From positions 1,178,001-1,242,000 of the forward strand of contig NZ_AP026800.1 in NCBI RefSeq assembly GCF_033095945.1: DNA of 64,000 nt, in the 5' to 3' direction. Below, one piece after another: positions 53,582 through 60,310 of the stretch; the stretch's first letter is position 1, and each line of letters starts with the position of its first letter. The DNA comes from Bombiscardovia apis (GTDB taxonomy: Bacteria; Actinomycetota; Actinomycetes; Actinomycetales; Bifidobacteriaceae). The notes below the pieces were generated by a model, which was not told where the DNA came from, made no database searches, and was given only the letters and a program-made list of their open reading frames with translations. The translations under genes and the position numbers were made by a program.

Positions 53582-54259
53582 TTAGCCAATCAATCTGTTT
53601 AGCGGCATAAGGTAGCGAAAAAGCCCCAGGTCTATAACTTCGCTGTATGGCACGGGTGGTTCTTCAGCAATATCAAGTCCAGACAGCTGTAATGCCTTGG
53701 ATAAATCCCTGGCTTTATCATGTAAACCTTGCGATATATAGCAATAAGCATTACCAACAATGCCGTTGTGTAATGAGATCAGACGTTGAGGATGAACTTC
53801 ATCAAGTAAATTCTTGATTATCTCAGTTTCCGGCAAGCTTGAACTGTGCTTATAACCCCCAGATTCGAGTGGGAAATCCCATTCCACTTGCCTGTTTGCA
53901 GCAGGCCTGTACCAGCCGTTCACCATTTCAACTATGCTGTCCGCATTTAGGAACCAGTCTTGATTTCTAATTGCACCATCAATATCCCAAACAGGAATAA
54001 GAAACCAGAATTCATTGCCCTGATTCTGAAACTGCTCCGCCTTACGAGCTATTTGCATCATCATGACTTGAGACAAAGGTTCATTTGGATGTGGAAAACC
54101 CATGATTAAATTCGATACTTCCATCCTAGGAAGCAAAAACGAGATTATGTTTCTCCCCTCGGCACTCTTGCCAAGCACCTTTTCTTTGTAATCGACACCG
54201 AATAATGCAAAAGCGTTTCGAAGCTCCTGAATATAATTGGAAATCCTCATATATGACAT
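53582..54259 (-). CDS. M14-type zinc metallopeptidase, N-terminal part (frameshifted)
   Basis: A carboxypeptidase-like domain: zinc ligands His-x2-Glu in GFPHPNEPLS near residue 76 and a later His in LISLHNGIVG near 163, with DIDGAIRNQDWF between. The 225-aa frame ends in unrelated residues after a run of five T (A on plus, 53618-53622); the catalytic Glu region expected further on would be in the other frame. It may trim leader or follower of the peptide. It directly abuts the E1-like gene (TGAATG). Confidence 0.65.
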   Translation of the reverse strand: MSYMRISNYIQELRNAFALFGVDYKEKVLGKSAEGRNIISFLLPRMEVSNLIMGFPHPNEPLSQVMMMQIARKAEQFQNQGNEFWFLIPVWDIDGAIRNQDWFLNADSIVEMVNGWYRPAANRQVEWDFPLESGGYKHSSSLPETEIIKNLLDEVHPQRLISLHNGIVGNAYCYISQGLHDKARDLSKALQLSGLDIAEEPPVPYSEVIDLGLFRYLMPLNRLIG

Positions 54260-55180
54260 TCAAACCGTCCCTTCAGTTTTGCCGCACACTGGACATGATA
54301 AGGATCGCAACCATTGGCTGGTTGTAGTCGTATAATCATTTCCATTCATCATCAGTGTTTTGCCAATAAGCCCGGGGGTCGCATAACCAGAAACATATCT
54401 AATGACCTCATCAACTGTAACAGCAGAAATTGCCATGCACAGCGGGCCAAATGACGGTGTGACAATATCGGCATTCATCCGAACGGAAGTATTAGTTGTT
54501 GGCAATTGAGCCCTTTGGCATTCATAGCAAGGGGAAAGATAAGGAACAACCAGAGGTCCGGCTAGCCCCATATGCTCAGAGAAACCTGCAAAAATAACCG
54601 GAATTTTTTCCTCAATACAAGCTTCATTGACTACACGCTTTATCAAATCTGGAGGATTATCCATTGTACAGATTACGCAATCGGCACCTTCAATCACTTT
54701 CTTCGCATCCTCAGTCGTATTCATTGCTTTATTTACCGTTCGGACGTGTAGGTCATTCCTGATCTCATTTAGATTTCTCAAAGCTGCTGAAGTCTTAAAA
54801 CTTGAAATATCTTTGTTTCTGTACAGAAACTGTCTGACAAGATTTGTGTCTTCAACTTTGTCACAATCACAAAGAATGAGTCCTTGTATTCCACTATTTG
54901 CTAACTGTAAAGCACAATTAGATCCAATACCGCCAAACCCCATTATTGCAATTGTGGAAGAAGCAAGTTTTTTTGCACAGCTTTGTGCACTTATTCCTGA
55001 ATGAAGGTTCAACATTGAAAAGTACAATTGCTGCCTATTGTACCGATCTGCATTTGATAATTCAGATCTATACACTTCTACATCCACCAATACACCAGCG
55101 TTACAAAGTTGTTGTATCGGCCACAACCATCCCCGAATAGTCGTACCTAACATTATTAACAATAACGAAGTAATTGTCAA
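54260..55180 (-). CDS. E1/ThiF-like adenylating enzyme
   Basis: This is a MoeB/ThiF/MccB-fold protein. It has ADRYNRQQLYF, the nucleotide-binding IMGFGGIGSNCALQLANSG, DNPPDLIKRVVN, and zinc-binding CYEC and CPVC pairs. Such enzymes adenylate a peptide C-terminus or carboxylate, or in azoline-type pathways bind leaders. The only start in this frame after an amber codon is TTG 55180; the real start may be lower. The length is 306 aa. The amber separates it from an in-frame 73-codon stretch upstream. Confidence 0.8.
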   Translation of the reverse strand: MTITSLLLIMLGTTIRGWLWPIQQLCNAGVLVDVEVYRSELSNADRYNRQQLYFSMLNLHSGISAQSCAKKLASSTIAIMGFGGIGSNCALQLANSGIQGLILCDCDKVEDTNLVRQFLYRNKDISSFKTSAALRNLNEIRNDLHVRTVNKAMNTTEDAKKVIEGADCVICTMDNPPDLIKRVVNEACIEEKIPVIFAGFSEHMGLAGPLVVPYLSPCYECQRAQLPTTNTSVRMNADIVTPSFGPLCMAISAVTVDEVIRYVSGYATPGLIGKTLMMNGNDYTTTTSQWLRSLSCPVCGKTEGTV

Positions 55181-55186
55181 TACTAT

Positions 55187-55408
55187 CTAATCAGATTCGA
55201 CCAGCTGACTAATTAATTGAACCGCTTTCCCCATTCCGTCTAAGTCTGGGTTAAGAACTTTGTACGCATAATCGAACGTTTGAATAAAATCACCACGCAT
55301 AACTTCTTCTATTAGTCGCCTAAGCTGCTTCGAATCATCTCCAGCAAAAGTTGGTAGCCCCAGGAAAGACAAACGATTAAAAGCTTCGATTTCATATAGT
55401 TCTCCCAC
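55187..55408 (-). CDS. Short frame upstream of and in frame with the E1-like gene
   Basis: The 73-codon frame from GTG 55408 (MGELYEIEAFNRLSFLGLPT...) ends with TAG at 55187-55189. The reading frame then continues without shift into the E1-like protein. It may be a separate small protein of the cluster or the N-terminal part of a longer E1-like protein cut by a nonsense codon. No ribosome binding site is visible. No family recognised. Confidence 0.4.
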   Translation of the reverse strand: MGELYEIEAFNRLSFLGLPTFAGDDSKQLRRLIEEVMRGDFIQTFDYAYKVLNPDLDGMGKAVQLISQLVESD

Positions 55409-55865
55409 TTCAGTTCACAGACATCTCTGATAATGAGGGAGTTCCACCTTCATAAAAACCGTCTACAATATTGGTCTCGTCATAGATTCGGGCCTTTTTA
55501 CTTAGGAATCCCACCCATCAGATAATGCTTCTCTCCCCCACTGCTGTTTGGGGATTATAAGAACTTACAAGCTTTTTCCGACGTTTGTCTGGAACACCTT
55601 GTCTTGGGCTCAACCGCGCAGATCCTGTACTTTATACTCAGAAAGCACGAACCGGCCCTTTACTATTGTAGGTTCATCATGGGATTCGGCACATTAGGCA
55701 GCATCCTCGGAACCGTAGCCAAAGGGCACACTCAAACAACCGCAAAATGTTGATACTCCCTGTTCTGGGGTTACTCATGGCCTGCTCATATCGGCCTGTC
55801 TGCACACCGGTTTATCCGACAACAAACACAGTTGAGTAAAAGAATAATCGGCAAGTGTCACGGAA
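55409..55865. other. Gene-poor stretch between the cluster and the integrase
   Basis: Mostly without support for genes. One plus-strand frame of 24 codons at 55679-55753 encodes MGFGTLGSILGTVAKG and a short polar tail ending AKC, with only a weak TAGG upstream. Otherwise I see nothing. Confidence 0.35.
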
Positions 55866-55911
55866 ACTCAGATGGCGCTTCTTCTTAGTAAAGCGGTAGC
55901 GCCATCTGAGT
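55866..55911 (-). terminator. Terminator after the integrase gene
   Basis: A 14-bp stem ACTCAGATGGCGCT with its complement (55866-55879 and 55898-55911). It lies about 70 bp beyond the integrase stop. Confidence 0.6.
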
Positions 55912-55979
55912 ATTGTGGCCCCGCTGAGGCACAATCTGCTTATCGGCATGTTCTCTGCACGGAGACACCACCGTGCTGT

Positions 55980-56737
55980 TCAGATTTGGAGATCCTGGCC
56001 GATTACCTCCGCCACCTCCCCGGTGCGGTTGGGCCATAGGTCCGCGTAGGTGTCCTGGGTCTCGGTGGCCGAGGCGTGGCCCAGTACGGCCTGGAGGGTC
56101 TTCACGTCCCGCCGGCCTTGATGGCCAGGGAGGCGTAGGTGTGGCGCAGGGAGTGGATGACCAGGCCCTCTATGTCCTTCATGCCAGCGTCCTGCAGGGC
56201 CGGGGCCCACACCCGGTTCCGCCAGTTTGCGGTGTTCTGCCTTCCTCCCCAAGGCCCGCGCAGCAGGTAGTCCTCGGGACCATGCCCGTCCAGCAGGGCT
56301 TCGACCCTGGGCAGCAGCTGGCTGGGAATCGGCACGAACCTGGTCCTGTTTCCCTTCGGCAGAGTCTCCACCAGGAGGTAGTTGGCATCGACCGACTGGG
56401 TGCGCAGGACGTTGATCCGGTTCCGGCCCAGATCCACGTCCCCGCACCGCAGGGCCAGGGCCTCGCCGATGCGCAGTCCCGTGTACGCGAGCAGGTAGAC
56501 GACTGTGGCGTTGGCCTCGTCCATCTGCCCCGCGATGGTTTTGATCTCCTGCGGGGTCAGGTATATTCGCCGTTGGACGGCCCTGTTGTGCGACACTTTC
56601 GCCTTCCCCTGCTCGTCGGCGAACATCGCCAACGAATGCTTCGCGGAGGGCGGGGGCTCCATCTTCGTGCAATGCCCGTCCGCCGTCGTGACCTGGGCGT
56701 ACTTCAGCCACTTGTCGTGTATCCATGCTTTTGACAT
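55980..56737 (-). pseudogene. Tyrosine integrase, frameshifted and probably truncated
   Basis: The first frame (56102-56737, 211 aa) carries the catalytic Arg (YTGLRIGEALAL), Lys region (PKGNRTRFVPIP) and HSLRHTYASLAIKAG. It then ends, and the normal continuation DVKTLQAVLGHASATETQDT with the Tyr nucleophile is in another frame down to 55980. One missing base near 56105-56112 explains the break. The N-terminus has a short DNA-binding-like start but too few residues before the catalytic domain for a full core-binding domain. High GC and position beside the tRNA identify it as the island's integrase. Confidence 0.8.
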
Positions 56738-56828
56738 ACCAGCCTCTATGCGTCAGACAACAACCCGTTCCTATTAGCGATAACCAGCACCAGAGCACGG
56801 CGGCGCACGCTGACGCATAGGAACAGGT

Positions 56829-57035
56829 ATGAGCGAAACACAGAAAACGACGAACGACAATCCGGCCGCGACGCCGGCCGAGGCAGCGGAGATCCTCGTG
56901 ATACCAGTGAGCCCGCTGAACGCATGGAGGGCGCAGAGAACCGGGCTTCCGTATGTGCATATAGGGCGCCTGGTCAGATACCGGCCCGAGGATGTTGCGG
57001 ACCTGATACTCCGCAACACGGTACGGCCGGAGTGA
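56829..57035 (+). CDS. Excisionase-like helix-turn-helix protein
   Basis: A 68-aa protein of the MerR/Xis-type HTH group: ATPAEAAEILVIPVSPLNAW, GLPYVHIGRLVRYRPEDVAD. Recombination directionality factor by position next to the integrase. GC-rich like the integrase. ATG 56829 has AGGAAC at 6 nt. A run of ten G (57042-57051) follows six bases after its stop. Confidence 0.75.
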   Translation: MSETQKTTNDNPAATPAEAAEILVIPVSPLNAWRAQRTGLPYVHIGRLVRYRPEDVADLILRNTVRPE

Positions 57036-57100
57036 GCCTGAGGGGGGGGGGCACCCTGCTTATACGATGTGCCCGAAATGAGCCCGATTCCGAAAACAAG

Positions 57101-57134
57101 AATGGTCCCGAGGCCGTTAAGCCTTGGAACCATT
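57101..57134 (-). terminator. Replacement terminator carried by the island for tRNA-Arg
   Basis: AATGGT/ACCATT with an inner stem to GGC/GCC (one mismatch, one G-U). It is followed on the minus strand by CTTGTTTTC, the same tail as the displaced host terminator at 43969-44000. Confidence 0.65.
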
Positions 57135-57142
57135 GTCTTCTC

Positions 57143-57177
57143 GTGCGCCAGACAGGATTCGAACCTGCGACCTGCTG
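57143..57177. repeat. Right attachment repeat inside tRNA-Arg
   Basis: Thirty-five bases identical to 44005-44039, forming the 3' part of the intact tRNA gene. Confidence 0.88.
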
Positions 57178-57217
57178 ATCCGTAGTCAGCTGCTCTAATC
57201 CACTGGGCTACTGGCGC
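57144..57217 (-). tRNA. tRNA-Arg (anticodon ACG)
   Basis: A 74-nt cloverleaf read on the minus strand. The acceptor is GCGCCAG/CTGGCGC, the anticodon stem GCTGA/TCAGC with loop CTACGGA, and the T arm has GGTTCGAATCC. The 3' CCA is not encoded. The 3' half is supplied by the island. Confidence 0.95.
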
Positions 57218-57255
57218 ATGTCGTCTTTGCGATTGCTCACTGCGACAACTCATCT

Positions 57256-57284
57256 ATAGTAGCGCACTTTGCCCTCCTCATCAA
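57256..57284 (-). promoter_or_regulatory. Probable tRNA-Arg promoter
   Basis: TTGATG (57279-57284), a 17-nt spacer and TACTAT (57256-57261) lie about 40 bp upstream of the mature tRNA 5' end. Confidence 0.5.
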
Positions 57285-57512
57285 TACGGAGTGTCGTATA
57301 GACCTACCACCCTTATTTATAATTATGCGAATATTATGCGTGCATCTGTATATTTTATGAATAATTATCGACTCTCACATCTATACCTTGTATATAACCT
57401 TTTACCACCATAGGGGAATGGGGAAAAAGTTATGCAGCTGGTGTCTTGGAAGGTAACGCCCAAAATGGCGCGGTATCGCCAAACACACATATTCAGTCAA
57501 AGGAGAGCTGAT

Positions 57513-58196
57513 ATGATCCCTAACCTCACCCTAACCGACGGCGGAACCATACCAACGGGCACATACGGACACATCGAAGCCCGCGGTAATGTATGTATGG
57601 AACCAGGAGTTCGTTTTCGCACCATGAATATCGACGGCGACCTGGTGGGCAGCGATATGATTGGCAGCTCTCTACACCTCAACGGCAGCCTGCACTTGCC
57701 AACCGGCAGCCTGCGAGTCTTCAACCTGCACGGGCGAGGACGCGTTCTAGGCCAGGGAGACATCTATGCCGATTGCATTGATATAGAAGGGTTGATAAAC
57801 ACCGAAGGGCGCATCATAGCTAAACGCTATCTCAAATTTTGCGGCCTCATGGAAGGCCAGACCAATATCGTATCCCGAGATGTCAGCATACTCGGTGTAA
57901 TTCACGTTGAAACGCTCCTCGCCTCACACGTGCGAATCGAGACCATGCACCCTAAAGTAGTGCCACTCAAAGATGTAAAATGGATGGTGCGCCATAGCGA
58001 AATAGGCACCTTAATCTGCCACTATGCCGAGCTGCACAAGTGCGGATGCAATTTAGTACAGTCAAATATCATAAATCTTCGAGAAGGTACGTTCGTCTAT
58101 GATGCCGTATGCACAGACACCATCACGACAGACAAGAAATCGGCAGCCGTTATGACCCTAGGAGGTGCCAAACGCTTGCACGTGGCCGGATATTAA
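57513..58196 (+). CDS. Bactofilin-like polymer-forming protein
   Basis: A 227-aa, beta-rich protein with repeated short strands and turns (GHIEARGNVCMEPGVRF, NIDGDLVGSDMIGSSLHLNG, GRGRVLGQGDIYADCIDIEG) typical of right-handed beta-helices such as bactofilins. No membrane segment or signal. ATG 57513 follows AAGGAG at 7 nt; the frame is open to 57432. Unusually Cys-rich for the fold. First backbone gene beyond the island. Confidence 0.65.
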   Translation: MIPNLTLTDGGTIPTGTYGHIEARGNVCMEPGVRFRTMNIDGDLVGSDMIGSSLHLNGSLHLPTGSLRVFNLHGRGRVLGQGDIYADCIDIEGLINTEGRIIAKRYLKFCGLMEGQTNIVSRDVSILGVIHVETLLASHVRIETMHPKVVPLKDVKWMVRHSEIGTLICHYAELHKCGCNLVQSNIINLREGTFVYDAVCTDTITTDKKSAAVMTLGGAKRLHVAGY

Positions 58197-58244
58197 GTCT
58201 GGCACAAAATCCAATAGATACGAGAGCTGAGAGATTTAATTCGC

Positions 58245-59024
58245 TTACTCTTCAGCCGGCAGACTGAGCCAGAGTAAGTATTCCTCATTGCCGTGCATAC
58301 CCGCAATAGGCGACGGGGCTTGGCCTCGCACCAACAGCCCCTCGCCTAAGGCACACGTTTTCACCCGCTCAAGTGCTTCCAACCGGCGGGCCTCCTGACG
58401 GACTACACCACCGTGTCCAAGCTTGCCACGACCAACTTCAAATTGAGGCTTAACTAAGAGTAGGCAGTCAGCGCCCGGTTGGGCAATGCGGGCGATTACC
58501 GGAATAACGTATGTCAATGAGATAAACGACACATCGGAGACTATATAGTCAGGGGCAAAAGGCAAGTCTGCCGGCTCAACCTGTCGAATATTGACACCGC
58601 TAAGCTCGCACACGCGCTCGTCTCTTGCGATGCGCTCGGCCAGCTGATCATGGCCAACGTCGAGAGCAATAACACGCTCGGCCCCCTGCCTCAGCAGTAC
58701 ATCGCTAAAACCGCCTGTGGAAGCGCCTATGTCTAAACACAGCTTGCCCTGTGGACTTGGCAGCCCCAAAGTAGAAAACGCTTCCAGCGCGCCGAGGAGC
58801 TTAAAAGCGCCACGAGATACGTAATCTTCGCCTTTGTCGACGCTGAGCACATCGCTGTCGGCAATCAAACGAGACGGCTTCGTGCAGACCTCACCGTTGA
58901 GCAGAACGGCTCCGCGCTTAATCAGTGCAGAAGCACGGGAGCGCGACCCCACTAACGCGCACTCAACTAGGGCCTGGTCGAGGCGAACAGGCTCACTTGA
59001 TGGTTCGGCATCGTACATTGGCAT
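58245..59024 (-). CDS. tlyA: TlyA-family rRNA 2'-O-methyltransferase
   Basis: An N-terminal S4 RNA-binding domain (VRLDQALVECALVGSRSRAS) is joined to an FtsJ-like domain with LCLDIGASTGGFSDVLL and SDVSFISL. In mycobacteria TlyA methylates 16S and 23S rRNA and sensitises to capreomycin. The length is 259 aa. It is the last gene of the TPR-HAD-61aa-tlyA operon. Confidence 0.92.
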   Translation of the reverse strand: MPMYDAEPSSEPVRLDQALVECALVGSRSRASALIKRGAVLLNGEVCTKPSRLIADSDVLSVDKGEDYVSRGAFKLLGALEAFSTLGLPSPQGKLCLDIGASTGGFSDVLLRQGAERVIALDVGHDQLAERIARDERVCELSGVNIRQVEPADLPFAPDYIVSDVSFISLTYVIPVIARIAQPGADCLLLVKPQFEVGRGKLGHGGVVRQEARRLEALERVKTCALGEGLLVRGQAPSPIAGMHGNEEYLLWLSLPAEE

Positions 59025-59041
59025 AGCGGTGAAGAATCCTC

Positions 59042-59227
59042 TTATTCTGCGGCGTGAAGCTGCTCTTGCAATTGCGCTAGGACCTCACGATAGAGGCTGA
59101 CCTGCTGGACGAGAGCTTGTTGAGAAATATGCGCCAGTTGGGGAAAGCGCTCCTTGAGAAGCTCTTCGCTGCCAGTAGGCGCACCGGTAGCTGGACCACC
59201 TTCTGGAAGATGATTCTGCTCTGCCAT
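59042..59227 (-). CDS. Small protein (61 aa), unknown function
   Basis: ATG 59227 behind GGGGAGGGG. A Pro/Gly-rich N-terminus is followed by a predicted amphipathic helix or coiled coil (QQALVQQVSLYREVLAQLQE). It sits tightly between the HAD phosphatase (12-bp gap) and tlyA (17-bp gap), so it is a genuine operon member. Confidence 0.75.
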   Translation of the reverse strand: MAEQNHLPEGGPATGAPTGSEELLKERFPQLAHISQQALVQQVSLYREVLAQLQEQLHAAE

Positions 59228-59239
59228 ACTGCCCCTCCC

Positions 59240-60310
59240 CTACTCACTTATGTGAAACACCGGTATATCTATGCGGCTCATATCTACGCCAGCGTCCGTC
59301 GCTTCCCAGCATGCGCAAGCAGCAGCGCGCACGGCATCTAGTTGGAGGAGCGGATCTAGCTCTTTGCCAGCTGCATCGTGAGCAGAGAGTTGCAACCGTC
59401 CGTCAACCACTTGGGCAGTGCACGAGCAACAGACCCAACTGCCATTTGGTGCTTTGACCGGTTGAGGCTGTGCATCTTGCAAGCCGCGCAAATCGGCCAG
59501 AATATAGCTAGGCCTTAACCGTACTTCAGCTTGAAGGATTGCCTCAGGCGTTGCCACACCCGTAAGCACTACAGCGCTGTCGTAACCACCCTTGTAGGCA
59601 GCTTCGATATCGGTGTCTAATCGGTCTCCGATGGGCAGGCAGACCTGGGTTACCATCGGTTTCCCGTCATCTGAAAATAGGCCGCGCGCCACGTCATACA
59701 ATCCTGGTTCAGGCTTTCCGGCAGAGTCTTCGGGCTCCTTACCACTGGCCGCAATGACCGGAAGTTGCATAGCTCCGTTGCCGGGCGCTATGCCGTCTTC
59801 GCGAGGGATAGTCAAGTCACGATTTGTTACAAAATACCGGGCGCCGTTTTCAATGGCATAGGCAGCCTGAGCTAAATCGTTGAGTGTAAGCTCGGGATAC
59901 CACGATTGAATAACAGCTTCAGGCTGGTCGCGGTTTGATTGCACAACTCGCAAATCGTTTGCACGCAGCTCATCGCGCAAATGGTCCGAACCGATGACAT
60001 ACACTGCTGCCCCAGCTGGCAGGTGCTTCCTAAGCATACGAGCACCCACCGTAGCCGAGGTAATCACCTGACTATCGCTGAGCTCTATGCCGTAAGAGCG
60101 CAGCTGCTGAGCCACAACCGAAGGATAGCGCGAAGGATTGTTCGTAGTGTAAACCATCTGCATGCCATGGCCCGAAGCCATTGAAATGGCCTGAGCCGCA
60201 TGCTCGACTGGCTGCGAACCCCTATACACTACTCCGTCTAAATCGAGTAGAGCTAAACGGTAGGCTTGACTCAGCGCCTCCTGGCTCCCCTTGAGATAGC
60301 TAACACTCAT
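59240..60310 (-). CDS. HAD-superfamily phosphatase, NagD type
   Basis: Motif I LALLDLDGVVYRG, motif II YTTNNPSRYPS, the Lys in SAGKPEPGLYD and motif IV GDRLDTDIEAA. The length is 356 aa, longer than usual because of a C-terminal Cys-containing extension (WVCCSCTAQVVDG). The class is IIA; the substrate is probably a small phosphate ester. ATG 60310 overlaps the TPR gene stop (ATGA). Confidence 0.9.
   Translation of the reverse strand: MSVSYLKGSQEALSQAYRLALLDLDGVVYRGSQPVEHAAQAISMASGHGMQMVYTTNNPSRYPSVVAQQLRSYGIELSDSQVITSATVGARMLRKHLPAGAAVYVIGSDHLRDELRANDLRVVQSNRDQPEAVIQSWYPELTLNDLAQAAYAIENGARYFVTNRDLTIPREDGIAPGNGAMQLPVIAASGKEPEDSAGKPEPGLYDVARGLFSDDGKPMVTQVCLPIGDRLDTDIEAAYKGGYDSAVVLTGVATPEAILQAEVRLRPSYILADLRGLQDAQPQPVKAPNGSWVCCSCTAQVVDGRLQLSAHDAAGKELDPLLQLDAVRAAACACWEATDAGVDMSRIDIPVFHISE

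Larger units (their letters stand above)
44005..57177. mobile_element. 13.1-kb genomic island in tRNA-Arg(ACG)
   Basis: It is bounded by a 35-bp direct repeat of the tRNA 3' end. At the tRNA side it has a damaged tyrosine integrase and an excisionase-like gene, both very GC-rich. The interior is a clearly AT-richer peptide natural-product cluster plus remnants, so the island is a mosaic. No conjugation or replication genes are visible, so it is an integrated island that probably cannot move by itself now. Confidence 0.85.
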
